Assembly: GCA_020352575.1 (NCBI GenBank)
Contig: CP070681.1
Location: 1,093,807-1,102,119 of the forward strand
Length of the DNA stretch: 8,313 nucleotides
From: Acidimicrobiia bacterium
GTDB taxonomy: Bacteria > Actinomycetota > Acidimicrobiia > Spongiisociales > JAENVV01
Direction of reading: 5' to 3'
Shown here: piece by piece, positions 1 through 7,784 of the stretch
How the letters are laid out: every line of letters starts with the position of its first letter
Numbering within the stretch: the first letter of the stretch is position 1
Notes under the pieces: generated by a model
Seen by the model: the letters and a program-made list of their open reading frames with translations, nothing else
Told to the model about the DNA's origin: nothing
The model's database searches: none
Program-made: the position numbers and the translations under genes

Positions 1-392
1 GCCTCGGCGAGGTCGTCGAGGCGGCTCCCTGCCGTGCCGAACTCGTATCCGTACTCCTCGTAGTCCTTCTCGAACCAGCCGGAGCCGATGCCGAAGACGA
101 GTCGGCCGCCCGAGATGTGGTCGACTGTCCGCGCCATGTCGGCGAGGAGCTCGGGATTGCGGTAGCTGTTGCAGGTGACGAGGCAGCCGACGTCCACCGA
201 GGAGGTCTGTTCGGCCCAGGCGGCCTGCATCGTCCACGCCTCGAAGTGCTTCCCCTCGGGGTCGCCGTAGAGCGGGTAGAAGTGGTCCCAGTTGTAGACC
301 GTGTCAACACCGAGCGCCTCGGCGCGGGTGACCGCGTCGCGGATGTCGGAATACTCGGCGTGCTGGGGGTGCAGTTGGACCGTGATGCGCAT
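1..392 (-). CDS. LLM-class F420-dependent oxidoreductase, N-terminal part (3' end beyond the window)
   Basis: About 130 residues are present; the gene runs off the left edge of the window. The protein starts [14 protein letters not shown] and has the first half of a luciferase-like (LLM) TIM barrel: the early [15 protein letters not shown] segment (residues 24-38), then [18 protein letters not shown] (70-87) and [16 protein letters not shown] (91-106), the typical barrel-strand and glycine-rich turn of F420-dependent members. Enzymes of this family transfer hydride between cofactor F420 (some use FMN) and varied substrates in the cytosol; the substrate cannot be told from this part. The ATG at 390-392 begins the family-like N-terminus directly. 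It lies 26 bases after the aminopeptidase stop on the same strand, but has no Shine-Dalgarno and has a CACAAT box 6 bases upstream, so it may have its own leaderless promoter. Family assignment is firm; exact function is unknown. Confidence 0.9.
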   Translation of the reverse strand, partial: MRITVQLHPQHAEYSDIRDAVTRAEALGVDTVYNWDHFYPLYGDPEGKHFEAWTMQAAWAEQTSSVDVGCLVTCNSYRNPELLADMARTVDHISGGRLVFGIGSGWFEKDYEEYGYEFGTAGSRLDDLAE

Positions 393-412
393 GCGCCGAT
401 TGTGACGGCGCA
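392..412. repeat. Perfect 7-bp inverted repeat spanning the LLM gene start and -10 box
   Basis: TGCGCCG (392-398) and CGGCGCA (406-412) are exact reverse complements around a 7-base centre that contains the CACAAT box. A second palindrome, CCCGGG, follows at 413-418, directly beside the aminopeptidase stop. In an aminopeptidase transcript the repeat would fold into a GC-rich hairpin 6 bases after the stop, but no U-tract follows. As DNA it could be an operator over the LLM promoter. Which role applies, if any, is inference. Confidence 0.45.
399..404 (-). promoter_or_regulatory. Candidate -10 box of the LLM oxidoreductase gene
   Basis: CACAAT on the minus strand ends 6 bases before the ATG at 392. 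It matches TATAAT at four of six positions, including the key A2 and T6. With no ribosome binding site visible, transcription may start at or next to the start codon. It is weaker than the boxes of the other genes because it lacks the first T. No -35 is recognisable. Confidence 0.35.
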
Positions 413-418
413 CCCGGG

Positions 419-2935
419 TTAGTCCGTACCCCGCTCCCGCTCCCACAGGCCGACATGCACGCGCATGAGCTCGAGGTGCTGTGCAGCGGTCGTCTTCGCC
501 GTCTGCATGGGCGTCTCGGCGAAGAAGGCCTCGACCTCGCGGGCGAGTTCGGGCTCAAAGAAGCCCGACAGGCCTTCGGCGAAGTGTCGATGCGTGAACG
601 GCGGGAACGCCTCCATCGCCTCGGCCCATCGCCCCCGGAGGTGGCGCCAGGCAGCGCTCCGCACATGGCGGTTCCGGAGGAGGCGAGCAGACACCCACGT
701 GGCGTCCTGGTTGCGGATGTCGCCGTCGATCGCCATGTCCAGGACCCGTGCGGCCAGCTCGGGTCGCCTCGTGGAGGCGAGGTTTGCGAGGATCCGCTGT
801 TGGAGCTGTGCGGTGGGCGCCTTGGGGTAGGCCTCGGCCATCCGGTCGAAGAGGCCCTCGTCGGCGTGGGACCCGGCCACGTCGATGACGGCCTTCGTGA
901 TGTCGGCCTGTCGGCTTGCAGGATCCGTGAGCACCGGCTCGATCTCGGCGAGCGCCTTCTCGACGATCTCCGGGTCGTCGGCGTGGATGCCGAGGCCAGC
1001 AATCACGAGGCCCCTGAGGGCGAGCGTGAGCTCGTCGTCCTCGTTGCGGGGATCCCAGCCGAGGTCGTCGTAGACGGGGCGGAGGAGCGAGGAGGCCGCG
1101 GCGCGGAAGGCGTCGGGCTCCATGACGTTGCCCAGCACCGAGAGGTGGCCGATGAGCATCTGCCACACCTGGTAGCGGTCCTCCTCGGAGAACTGCGATG
1201 CGAGGGCGAGCCATTCGGCGGCCCGACGGTCGCCGGAGAGGAGGAACGAGCCGACGTCGTCGAGCAGCGTGAAGCGCTCCAGCGGATCGAGGTCGGGCAC
1301 CACTTCGAGCAGGGCCTCGAGGAGGTCGGGGGCGTAGTTGACCCGGTAGAACCCGTGCCCACCCCCGTTCGCCATGATCCAGTCGACATCGCCGAGCGGG
1401 AGGGTCTCCTCGGCGGTCGTGAGGAGGTGCGTGGTGCGATGCTCCTCGCCATCCACCCGGTAGCGGAGTTGGAGCGGGACCATCCACAGGCTCGTGTCGG
1501 TCTCGTCATCGAGGAAGAGGAACCGCCGTTGCCGGAGTCGCACCCCACCCTCGACCCGCTCCACGTCCACACGGGGATAGCCCGCCTGGAGGATCCAGGT
1601 GTCCATGACATCGGTCACGGGGTGATCGGTGGCAGCCGCCAGGGCTTCCCACAGGTCGGAGGTCACCGTGTTTGCGTGGGCGTGCTTGCGCAGGTAGGCG
1701 CCGACACCATCCCGGAAGGCTTCCTCGCCGATGAACTGCTCGATCATGCGGAGCACTGCCGACCCCTTGCCGTAGGTGAGGGGATCGAACATGTCGTTCG
1801 CCTCCTCGGGGGAGTGGACCTCGTACTCCACGGGTCGGGTCGTGGTGAGGGCATCGACGATCAGGGCGTCGAATCGGTCGGCGCCGCGGTCTGCGGCGAA
1901 GGCGAGCCACCGCTCCCAGTCGGGACGATGGGCGTCGACGGCCTTCATCTCCATGAACGATGCGAACGCCTCATTGAGCCAGATCCCCTCCCACCACTGC
2001 ATCGTGACGAGGTCGCCGAACCACATGTGGGCGAGCTCGTGGGCGACCACGTCGGCAATGCGGCGCTTCTCGTGTTGCCCGCCGGTGGCGGGGTCGAGGA
2101 GGAGGGCGGTCTCCCGGTAGACGATGGCACCGAGGTTCTCCATGGCACCGAACGCGAAGTCGGGCACGGCGATGTGGTCGACCTTCTCGGCCGGGTACGG
2201 GATGCCGTAGTAGGAGGCGAGCCAGTCGAGGTAGCGGGCTGCGGTCTCCTCCGCCCACGCGGTCATATGGCCCTTGCCGTGAGGATGCGCGATGCGCACC
2301 GGCACGCCGTTCACGTCGTTCGGCTCCGTGAGGTCGAGGGGGCCCACGACGAGCGCCACGAGGTAGGTGGACATGCGCATCGTGTCGGCGAACGTGATGC
2401 GGGATCGACCGTCTCCGAGTTCCTCGCGGTTCGTCTCCGGTCCGTTCGAGAGCGCCGTGAGATGGGAGGGCACGACCATGGTCACACCGAACGTCGCCTT
2501 GTATTCGGGCTCATCCCAGCAGGGGAACGCCCTGCGGGCATCGGCCGCCTCGAACTGCGTGACGGCGATGACCTGGTCGACCCCGTCCTCGTCGGTGTAG
2601 ACGGAGCGGTACCACCCGTGGAGCATGTCGTTGATGGTCCCGGCCCAGGTGATCTCGAGTGAATGGGCACCTGCGCCGACCGGCGTATCGAACCCGATCT
2701 CGAGCCGCTGGGTCTCGTCATCCGTCACGACCCGGGTTGCCGCAACGCCGTCCAGCTCGGCGGAGTGCACATCGAGCTCGATGGCATTGAGGACGAGGCG
2801 CTCCGTGTCGGCGAGGACCTCGAGGTCGATCGCCACGCGCCCCTCGAACCGGAACGACTCGAGGTCTGGTTCCAGTTCCATCGCGTAGTGCCGGGGGAGG
2901 GCGAGGCGAGGCAGGCGATACGGATCGTCGGACAC
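419..2935 (-). CDS. M1-family zinc aminopeptidase (aminopeptidase N type)
   Basis: An 838-residue cytosolic metallopeptidase that removes N-terminal residues from peptides. It shows the full M1 signature: GAMEN exopeptidase motif at 263-267, HELAH zinc site at 299-303 (H299, E300, H303) and the third ligand E322 in NEAF, giving HExxH-x18-E. Y388 in [11 protein letters not shown] is the likely transition-state tyrosine. The N-terminal beta domain is about residues 1-195, the catalytic domain about 200-440, and a helical ERAP1-like C-terminal domain about 515-825. Length is normal for the puromycin-sensitive/aminopeptidase N group, and no signal peptide is seen. The start is GTG at 2935, chosen because GGAG lies 7 bases upstream and an in-frame stop lies further upstream. 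It ends with TAA, unlike the TAG stops used by the complete genes to its right. It is divergent from gnd. The pepN symbol is often applied to this family, but its subtype is not certain here. Confidence 0.97.
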   Translation of the reverse strand: MSDDPYRLPRLALPRHYAMELEPDLESFRFEGRVAIDLEVLADTERLVLNAIELDVHSAELDGVAATRVVTDDETQRLEIGFDTPVGAGAHSLEITWAGTINDMLHGWYRSVYTDEDGVDQVIAVTQFEAADARRAFPCWDEPEYKATFGVTMVVPSHLTALSNGPETNREELGDGRSRITFADTMRMSTYLVALVVGPLDLTEPNDVNGVPVRIAHPHGKGHMTAWAEETAARYLDWLASYYGIPYPAEKVDHIAVPDFAFGAMENLGAIVYRETALLLDPATGGQHEKRRIADVVAHELAHMWFGDLVTMQWWEGIWLNEAFASFMEMKAVDAHRPDWERWLAFAADRGADRFDALIVDALTTTRPVEYEVHSPEEANDMFDPLTYGKGSAVLRMIEQFIGEEAFRDGVGAYLRKHAHANTVTSDLWEALAAATDHPVTDVMDTWILQAGYPRVDVERVEGGVRLRQRRFLFLDDETDTSLWMVPLQLRYRVDGEEHRTTHLLTTAEETLPLGDVDWIMANGGGHGFYRVNYAPDLLEALLEVVPDLDPLERFTLLDDVGSFLLSGDRRAAEWLALASQFSEEDRYQVWQMLIGHLSVLGNVMEPDAFRAAASSLLRPVYDDLGWDPRNEDDELTLALRGLVIAGLGIHADDPEIVEKALAEIEPVLTDPASRQADITKAVIDVAGSHADEGLFDRMAEAYPKAPTAQLQQRILANLASTRRPELAARVLDMAIDGDIRNQDATWVSARLLRNRHVRSAAWRHLRGRWAEAMEAFPPFTHRHFAEGLSGFFEPELAREVEAFFAETPMQTAKTTAAQHLELMRVHVGLWERERGTD

Positions 2936-2942
2936 GAGGAAG

Positions 2943-2947
2943 CTCCC
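2943..2947 (-). promoter_or_regulatory. Ribosome binding site of the M1 aminopeptidase
   Basis: GGGAG on the minus strand sits 7 bases before the GTG at 2935, good Shine-Dalgarno spacing. It supports the GTG start and marks this gene as leadered, unlike the other genes in the window. Confidence 0.6.
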
Positions 2948-2968
2948 AGGAGATGCGTGAATGGATGC

Positions 2969-2974
2969 ATGGTA
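2969..2974 (-). promoter_or_regulatory. Candidate -10 box of the M1 aminopeptidase
   Basis: TACCAT on the minus strand would place a transcription start near 2962 and leave a 5' leader of about 27 bases containing the GGAG site. No matching -35 is seen. It lies in the 93-base divergent gap shared with gnd. Confidence 0.35.
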
Positions 2975-3015
2975 TCGGCCGACGGGTCATGGGTGGCCAG
3001 CCGACATCCTTGACC

Positions 3016-3021
3016 TACCCT
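3016..3021 (+). promoter_or_regulatory. Candidate -10 box of gnd (leaderless start)
   Basis: TACCCT, preceded by CC, ends 7 bases before the gnd ATG. The sequence between it and the ATG is pyrimidine-rich and has no Shine-Dalgarno, so the mRNA probably begins at the A of the start codon. The same box and spacing recur upstream of serB, ppgK, hflX and the small gene at 7854. Confidence 0.55.
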
Positions 3022-3028
3022 CCTTGCC

Positions 3029-4468
3029 ATGCCTGCTGACATCGGCCTCATCGGCCTCGCCGTGATGGGCCAGAACCTCGTCCTCAACTTGGCTGACCAC
3101 GGAGCCACGGTCGCCGTCTACAACCGCACGACCTCCAAGGTCGACGACTTCCTGGCCGGGGCCGCAGCAGGCACCTCGGTCATCGGCGTCCACTCGCTCG
3201 AGGAGCTCGTCGCCAGCCTGGCCCGTCCCCGTCGGATCATGCTCATGGTGCAGGCCGGCGGTCCGGTCGACGCCACGATCGACGCCCTCGTGCCGCTGCT
3301 CGAGGAGGGCGACATCATCATCGATGGCGGCAACTCGCACTTCGCCGATTCGGAACGCCGCATGCATGACCTCGCCGAGCGAGGCCTCCGGTTCATAGGT
3401 GCCGGGATCAGCGGAGGCGAGGAGGGCGCCCGGTACGGCCCGTCGATCATGCCCGGTGGCGACGCAGAGGCGTGGCCGCACCTCCGGGACCTGTTCCAGT
3501 CGATCGCAGCGAAGGCCAAGGACGGCACCCCGTGTTGTGACTGGGTCGGGTCGGGTGGTGCCGGCCACTACGTGAAGATGGTGCACAACGGCATCGAGTA
3601 CGGCGACATGCAGGTCATCGCCGAGGCGTACTGGCTCATGAAGGCCCAGGGTCGCTCGCACGCCGAGATGGCGGGCATCTTCCGCGCGTGGGGTGAGGGC
3701 GTCCTCGACTCCTACCTCATCGACATCACCGCGGACATCCTCGACTACCGGGACGAGGGCGGGAGCCCGCTCGTCGAGCGGATCCTCGACGCCGCAGGGC
3801 AGAAGGGCACGGGGAAGTGGACGGCCATCTCCGCCCTCGACCTCGGACAACCGATGACGCTGGTCGCAGAAGCGGTCTTCGCCCGGGTGGTGTCGGCCCT
3901 CAAGGACCAACGTGTCCGGGCGTCGTCAGCCCTTCCCGCGGGGACGGACGGGCGCATCCCGTCGGCTTCGACCGATGAGGTGCGCGATGCCCTCTATGCC
4001 TCCAAGATCGTGTCGTACACGCAGGGCTTCATGCTGCTCCGGGCTGCAGCCGATGAGCACGGCTGGGACCTCGACTACGGCGTGATCGCCGGTCTCTGGA
4101 GGGCCGGTTGCATCATCAGGGCAGCCTTCCTCGATGACATCACCGCAGCATTCGAGGGGGACCCGGACCTCGAAGCGCTGCTCCTCGATCCCTTCTTCCT
4201 CGACGCCATCACCCGTGCACTGCCCGGGTGGCGAGCGGTGGTCGCCGATGCCGTGGCCAGCGGCCTGCCGGTGCCGGCGTACGCCGCAGCCCTCACGTTC
4301 TATGACGGGTACCGGTCCGAGGCCGTGCCTGCGAACCTCGTCCAAGCGCAGCGTGACTACTTCGGTGCGCACACCTACGAACGCGTCGATCGGCCAAGGG
4401 GCGAGTGGTTCCACACCGACTGGACCGGGGAGGGTGGCGACGCCACCAGCGGGTCGTACGAGGCCTAG
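3029..4468 (+). CDS. gnd: 6-phosphogluconate dehydrogenase, decarboxylating
   Basis: Converts 6-phosphogluconate to ribulose 5-phosphate and CO2 while reducing NADP+, the third step of the oxidative pentose phosphate pathway, in the cytosol. The 479-residue length fits the long, dimeric form. The Rossmann motif GLAVMGQNL is at 9-17, with NRT (32-34) after the second strand as in NADP+ enzymes. Substrate-binding GGEEGARYGPSIMPGG is at 129-144. K183 and E190 fall at the catalytic positions known from the sheep enzyme, and the family signature ILDAAGQKGTGKW is at 252-264. The C-terminal tail with RDYFGAHTYER and FHTDW, which reaches into the partner subunit, is complete. The ATG at 3029 directly precedes the Rossmann fold and has a -10-like box 7 bases upstream. 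The stop TAG overlaps the convergent serB stop by four bases. The sequence shows no sign of damage. Confidence 0.98.
   Translation: MPADIGLIGLAVMGQNLVLNLADHGATVAVYNRTTSKVDDFLAGAAAGTSVIGVHSLEELVASLARPRRIMLMVQAGGPVDATIDALVPLLEEGDIIIDGGNSHFADSERRMHDLAERGLRFIGAGISGGEEGARYGPSIMPGGDAEAWPHLRDLFQSIAAKAKDGTPCCDWVGSGGAGHYVKMVHNGIEYGDMQVIAEAYWLMKAQGRSHAEMAGIFRAWGEGVLDSYLIDITADILDYRDEGGSPLVERILDAAGQKGTGKWTAISALDLGQPMTLVAEAVFARVVSALKDQRVRASSALPAGTDGRIPSASTDEVRDALYASKIVSYTQGFMLLRAAADEHGWDLDYGVIAGLWRAGCIIRAAFLDDITAAFEGDPDLEALLLDPFFLDAITRALPGWRAVVADAVASGLPVPAYAAALTFYDGYRSEAVPANLVQAQRDYFGAHTYERVDRPRGEWFHTDWTGEGGDATSGSYEA
4465..4468. other. Shared CTAG stop palindrome of gnd and serB
   Basis: The palindrome CTAG supplies the TAG stop of gnd on the plus strand (4466-4468) and of serB on the minus strand (4467-4465). 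The two convergent genes therefore overlap by four bases and there is no intergenic DNA. It is embedded in the longer palindrome CCTAGG (4464-4469). Confidence 0.9.
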
Positions 4469-5634
4469 GTCGAGTTCGCTTCGACCTCGTCGCGGCGAAT
4501 GCCCAGGAAGAACAGGATCGCGTCGAGATAGGGGACGTTCAGGGCAGTATCGGCGGCGTCCCTGACGATGGGTTTCGCATTGAAGGCGATCCCGAGGCCT
4601 GCCGCTTCGAGCATGTCGAGGTCATTGGCGCCATCGCCGACCGCCACGACCTGCTCACGGGGGATGCCATCGTGCTCGGCGATGTGGCGCAGCAGCTCGG
4701 CCTTGCCGGGGCCGTCGACGATCGTGCCGACCAGCTTGCCGGTCAGGCGGCCATCGACGATCTCCAACTCGTTGGCGTGGGCATGGTCGAGGGCGAGCCG
4801 CTCGGCCACCCAGTCGGTGAAGTACGAGAAACCACCGCTCACCACGGCTGCCTTGAACCCGAGCCGGTGGAGGGTGCGAATGAAGGTGCGGGCGCCCGGC
4901 GTGAGGCGGATCCGGTCCTTGACCCGCTCGAGTTGCTCGACCGTCATGCCCTCCAAGAGGGCGACCCGCTCGCGGAGTGACTCGGAGAAGTCGAGCTCGC
5001 CGGCCATCGCCCTGGAGGTGATGTCCTTCACCCTGTCCTCGACGCCGGCCTCCTCGGCGAGGAGGTCGATCACCTCGTCCTGGATGAGGGTCGAATCCAT
5101 GTCGAGGACGACGATGCGCTTCGCCCGGCGCTCCAACCCGAGGACCTGGACGGCGACGTCGACCTGGTGCGTGCGTGCCACTTCGAGGAGGGCCCGTCGC
5201 ATGTCGTCCGGGCTCCCGCCCGACACCTCGAACTCGTACGAACGGACCGGGTAGGTGGAGAGCCGGACGATGCGGTCGATGTTCGCCCCGTGTCCGGCGA
5301 TGGCGTCGGCGACGGCCTTGAAGACCGCGGCAGAAAGGGTGTGGCCGATGATCGTGACCACGTACCGGGAGCGATGGGGGTCGGTGCGGTCCTCATCGCC
5401 CTCGATCGGCTCGAATTGGACCTCGACACCGGCCTGGTACCCGTAGTAGAGGAGGTCCTTGAGCACGGGGTCGTCCTCACCGAACCGGGTGACGAGGCCG
5501 AGGGTGAGTTGCCCGCGGATGACCACCTGCTCCATGTCGAGGACCTCGGCCGAGGATGCCGCGAGCACCTCGAGGAGCCCGGCGGTGATGCCGGGGCGAT
5601 CCTCACCGGTGGTCGTGACGAGGACGGTGGGCAT
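4465..5634 (-). CDS. serB: Phosphoserine phosphatase with tandem N-terminal ACT domains
   Basis: Hydrolyses O-phospho-L-serine to serine, the last step of serine synthesis from 3-phosphoglycerate. The 389-residue protein has two ACT-like regulatory domains, about 1-80 and 90-165, then a HAD-family phosphatase domain from about 172. All four HAD motifs are present: DMDST at 178-182 with nucleophile D178 and acid/base D180, VVSGGFS with S266, K311 in DGPGKAELL, and GDGANDLDML with D334 and D338. The cap between motifs I and II is the SerB type (E187, the RVALLEGM segment). The arrangement matches mycobacterial SerB2, where the ACT domains bind amino acids, so serine feedback is plausible but not shown here. 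The ATG at 5634 opens the first ACT strand and has a TACGCT box 6 bases upstream. It is divergent from ppgK across 45 bases and convergent with gnd. Confidence 0.97.
   Translation of the reverse strand: MPTVLVTTTGEDRPGITAGLLEVLAASSAEVLDMEQVVIRGQLTLGLVTRFGEDDPVLKDLLYYGYQAGVEVQFEPIEGDEDRTDPHRSRYVVTIIGHTLSAAVFKAVADAIAGHGANIDRIVRLSTYPVRSYEFEVSGGSPDDMRRALLEVARTHQVDVAVQVLGLERRAKRIVVLDMDSTLIQDEVIDLLAEEAGVEDRVKDITSRAMAGELDFSESLRERVALLEGMTVEQLERVKDRIRLTPGARTFIRTLHRLGFKAAVVSGGFSYFTDWVAERLALDHAHANELEIVDGRLTGKLVGTIVDGPGKAELLRHIAEHDGIPREQVVAVGDGANDLDMLEAAGLGIAFNAKPIVRDAADTALNVPYLDAILFFLGIRRDEVEANST
4467..4487. terminator. Possible bidirectional hairpin at the gnd/serB junction
   Basis: AGGTCGA (4467-4473) and TCGACCT (4481-4487) form a perfect 7-bp stem with a 7-base loop. 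It starts inside the gnd stop codon and lies within the last codons of serB. No T-tract follows on either strand, so it is not a classic intrinsic terminator. It could be a U-less hairpin stopping gnd transcription or stabilising the 3' end, or chance. An alternative pairing, ACGAGG (4458-4463) with CCTCGT (4485-4490), competes with it. Confidence 0.35.
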
Positions 5635-5640
5635 TGGCGA

Positions 5641-5646
5641 AGCGTA
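5641..5646 (-). promoter_or_regulatory. Candidate -10 box of serB (leaderless start)
   Basis: TACGCT on the minus strand, preceded by TC, ends 6 bases before the serB ATG. There is no Shine-Dalgarno. A -35 at normal spacing would fall on the ppgK -10 box, so the two promoters physically overlap. Confidence 0.5.
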
Positions 5647-5654
5647 GAGCGCTC

Positions 5655-5662
5655 CCGGCCGG
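5655..5662. promoter_or_regulatory. CCGGCCGG palindrome centred in the serB-ppgK promoter region
   Basis: A perfect 8-bp palindrome lies between the two opposing -10 boxes, with its centre within two bases of the midpoint between the two start codons. It is a possible operator for both genes. In GC-rich DNA such a palindrome can also arise by chance. Confidence 0.3.
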
Positions 5663-5665
5663 TCC

Positions 5666-5671
5666 TATGCT
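5666..5671 (+). promoter_or_regulatory. Candidate -10 box of ppgK (leaderless start)
   Basis: TATGCT, preceded by CC, ends 8 bases before the ppgK ATG at 5680. It is the closest to TATAAT among the boxes in this window. No Shine-Dalgarno is present, and the expected -35 position overlaps the serB -10 box. Confidence 0.55.
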
Positions 5672-5679
5672 CGCACGCC

Positions 5680-6438
5680 ATGGCGCAGCACATCCTCGGC
5701 ATCGACATCGGCGGCACGGGGATCAAGGGCGGGGTCGTCGACCTCGCCGATGGATCCCTCGTCACCGATCGGTTCAGGGTCGACACGCCTCGCCCGGCGA
5801 CGCCCCAGGCCGTCGCCGCCGCCGTCCGGGCGATCTCGGCGCACCACTCCTACGAGGGGACGATGGGCGTCGCCTACCCGGGGATCATCCGGAACGGGAT
5901 CGCCCTCCTCGCCGCCAACGTGGACGCCTCCTTCCTCGGCGTGGATGTCGATGCGTTGTTCACCGAGGTGACCGGGCAGGACGTCCACGTCATGAACGAC
6001 GGGGATGCGGCCGCCGTGGGGGAGATGCAGTTCGGTGCCGCCGCCGGCGAGGCGGGGACGGTGCTCTTCCTCGGGTTCGGCACCGGGATCGCGAGCGCCC
6101 TCTTCCGTGAGGCGATCCTCGTGCCGAACATGGAGTTCGGCCACCTCGAGTTCAAGGGGATGGACGCCGAGCACTACTGCGCGGCGAGCGCTCGCAAGCG
6201 GGAGGGGCTCTCCTACGAGGAGTGGGCCGGTCGGGTGAACGAGTACCTGGCCCACGTCGAGATGCTGCTTTCGCCCGACGTGATCATCTTCGGCGGTGGC
6301 GTGAGCAAGAAGTGGGAGAGGTTCGGCCACTTCCTCCACACCGAGCACGCCCAACTCCGTCAGGCCGAGCTCCTCAACAACGCTGGCATCGCAGGCGCAG
6401 CGCACTGGGCCCATCGGGCCGCCACGGCTGGCGCCTAG
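5680..6438 (+). CDS. ppgK: Polyphosphate glucokinase (ROK family)
   Basis: Phosphorylates glucose to glucose 6-phosphate with inorganic polyphosphate (many members also use ATP). The 252-residue protein has the ROK/ASKHA phosphate loop GIDIGGTGIKGG (7-18), the GVAYPGI segment (63-69), the catalytic aspartate D107 in MNDGDAA, the second phosphate motif LGFGTGIASAL (131-141), MEFGHLE (151-157), and FGGGVSKKWERF (204-215), which is typical of actinobacterial PPGK. The zinc-binding CxCGxxGC cluster of other ROK kinases is absent, as is usual in this subgroup. The open frame extends upstream across serB on the other strand, but the phosphate loop begins at residue 7 from ATG 5680 and a TATGCT box lies 8 bases before it, so that start is preferred. 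It is divergent from serB and convergent with hflX, with a four-base stop overlap. Strict polyphosphate use versus dual ATP use cannot be read from the sequence. Confidence 0.95.
   Translation: MAQHILGIDIGGTGIKGGVVDLADGSLVTDRFRVDTPRPATPQAVAAAVRAISAHHSYEGTMGVAYPGIIRNGIALLAANVDASFLGVDVDALFTEVTGQDVHVMNDGDAAAVGEMQFGAAAGEAGTVLFLGFGTGIASALFREAILVPNMEFGHLEFKGMDAEHYCAASARKREGLSYEEWAGRVNEYLAHVEMLLSPDVIIFGGGVSKKWERFGHFLHTEHAQLRQAELLNNAGIAGAAHWAHRAATAGA
6435..6438. other. Shared CTAG stop palindrome of ppgK and hflX
   Basis: CTAG gives TAG to ppgK on the plus strand (6436-6438) and to hflX on the minus strand (6437-6435). It sits inside the 8-bp palindrome GCCTAGGC (6433-6440). No terminator-like hairpin with a T-tract is visible on either side. 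Confidence 0.9.
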
Positions 6439-7742
6439 GCCGACTCGACGAACTCCTCGAAGCGCCGGAGTGCGTCCCGATCGATTCGGGTGGTGATGAC
6501 CATCGCGGAGTCGAACGGCTCTTCCTTGACGATCGCCGAAGCCCCCCGCAGGTGGGCGATCACATCACCACGGTCCCACGGGACACGAAGCGTCGCCTCG
6601 ATGGCGTCGGCGGTGAGTTCGTCGGTGATGCGCTCGAGGAGGGCTGCGGTGCGGTGCCCGGTCCGTGCGGACACGGTCTCGGCCTCCGGATGGAGGCGCT
6701 GGAGTCGGCCGAGGGCGACCTCGTCGGCGAGGTCCTGCTTGTTGAAGACCACCACCTCGGGGATGTCGACCGCGCCATCGATCTGGGAGAGCACCTCCCG
6801 GACTGCGGCGATCCGGGTCTCGACATCTGAGTCGGAGGCATCGACGACGTGGAGGATGAGGTCGGCATCTGCGATCTGGTCGAGCGTCGAGCGGAAGGCC
6901 TCGACGAGTTCGTGGGGGAGTCGTTGCACGAATCCGACCGTGTCCGACAGGAGGATCTCGGTGCCCGAGGGCAGGTTGAGCTTCCGCACGGTGGATCCGA
7001 GTGTCGAGAAGAGCTGGTCCCGCTCGAGCACGTCCGCCTCGGTGAGTCGATTCATCAGTGAGGACTTCCCGGCGTTCGTGTAGCCGACGAGGGCGACGAG
7101 GGGGAGCTTGCTGCGTCGGCGTTGCTTGGACTGGGTGGCCCTCGTGCGTTCGAGCGTGGTGAGGTCCTTGCGGAGCTTGGCGATGCGTCCGCCGATGCGA
7201 CGACGATCGGTCTCCAGCTTCGTCTCGCCCGGGCCCCTCGTCCCGATGCCACCGCCGAGCCGGCTCAGCTCGGTTCCCTTCCCCCGAAGCCGGGGGAGGT
7301 GGTACTGGAGGAGGGCCAACTCCACCTGGAGCATGCCTTCCCGGCTCGTGGCGTGCTGGGCGAAGATGTCGAGGATGACGGCCACCCGGTCGACGACGTC
7401 GCACTTGAACTTCTTCTGGAGGTTCCGCTGCTGGGTCGGCGTGAGGTCGTTGTCGAAGACCACGACGTCGATGTCGAGGGCCTTCGAGAGCCCCACGAGT
7501 TCGTCCAACTGGCCGCTCCCGATGAACGTTGCGGGCTCCGGTGCCTTGCGATTGAGCAGCACGGCGTCGACCGGCTCGGAGCCCGCCGTCTCGGTGAGCA
7601 GCTCGAGTTCCTCCAATGAGCGTTCGGCCCATCCCTGGTCGTGCTGGGGCAGGGCCACGCCGACCACGAGCGCCCGCTGCCGCTGGACCTCGAGGTCGGT
7701 CACCGTTGCGGTGAGCCTCCTGCGCTGTCGACCGTCTGTCAT
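6435..7742 (-). CDS. hflX: GTPase HflX, ribosome-splitting/rescue factor
   Basis: HflX binds the 50S subunit and splits stalled or stressed ribosomes, using GTP. The 435-residue protein has the N-terminal HflX domain (about 24-135, with the FIGSGQLDEL segment at 73-82), a helical linker containing GPGETKLETDRRRI (170-183), the HflX hallmark, and a TrmE/Era-like G domain. G1 is GYTNAGKSS (220-228), G3 is DTVG (267-270), G4 is NKQD (334-337) and G5 is SAR (358-360). A short C-terminal domain follows. The frame stays open up to 7874, but the extra 44 residues would cross the promoter region and the heptamer repeat and look non-coding. ATG 7742 gives the normal family length (E. coli HflX has 426 residues) and has TAGCGT 7 bases upstream. 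No hfq, hflK or hflC gene is next to it. Confidence 0.96.
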   Translation of the reverse strand: MTDGRQRRRLTATVTDLEVQRQRALVVGVALPQHDQGWAERSLEELELLTETAGSEPVDAVLLNRKAPEPATFIGSGQLDELVGLSKALDIDVVVFDNDLTPTQQRNLQKKFKCDVVDRVAVILDIFAQHATSREGMLQVELALLQYHLPRLRGKGTELSRLGGGIGTRGPGETKLETDRRRIGGRIAKLRKDLTTLERTRATQSKQRRRSKLPLVALVGYTNAGKSSLMNRLTEADVLERDQLFSTLGSTVRKLNLPSGTEILLSDTVGFVQRLPHELVEAFRSTLDQIADADLILHVVDASDSDVETRIAAVREVLSQIDGAVDIPEVVVFNKQDLADEVALGRLQRLHPEAETVSARTGHRTAALLERITDELTADAIEATLRVPWDRGDVIAHLRGASAIVKEEPFDSAMVITTRIDRDALRRFEEFVESA

Positions 7743-7749
7743 GCACAGA

Positions 7750-7755
7750 ACGCTA
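7750..7755 (-). promoter_or_regulatory. Candidate -10 box of hflX (leaderless start)
   Basis: TAGCGT on the minus strand, preceded by CC, ends 7 bases before the hflX ATG. There is no Shine-Dalgarno. The box overlaps the only CTAG tetramer in the window that is not at a stop codon (7753-7756). It supports the short 435-residue form over the longer open frame. Confidence 0.5.
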
Positions 7756-7784
7756 GGAGCCGAGTCCGTGTTGTGACGGGGAAT

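Noticed and set aside
455..2662. A 735-codon open frame on the plus strand opposite the M1 aminopeptidase
   Set aside because: It is aligned codon for codon with the aminopeptidase, so it stays open simply because that gene has no TTA, CTA or TCA codons in this span. Its translation is low-complexity and matches no family I know, while the minus strand carries clear M1 motifs.
3010..3015. TTGACC as a -35 element for gnd
   Set aside because: It directly abuts the TACCCT box, leaving no spacer, so it cannot be the matching -35.
2987..3910. A 307-codon open frame opposite gnd on the minus strand
   Set aside because: It is a codon-aligned antisense shadow of gnd in GC-rich DNA. It would also cross the M1/gnd promoter gap.
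5167..5679. An N-terminal extension of ppgK
   Set aside because: The frame is open upstream, but it would run over the serB coding sequence and promoter. The phosphate loop already starts at residue 7 from ATG 5680.
5665..6414. A 249-codon minus-strand frame opposite ppgK
   Set aside because: Antisense shadow: ppgK has all its ROK motifs on the plus strand and this frame has no recognisable domain.
7108..7776. A 222-codon plus-strand frame opposite hflX
   Set aside because: Its serine- and arginine-rich translation is typical of a shadow frame. The hflX motifs on the other strand are decisive.
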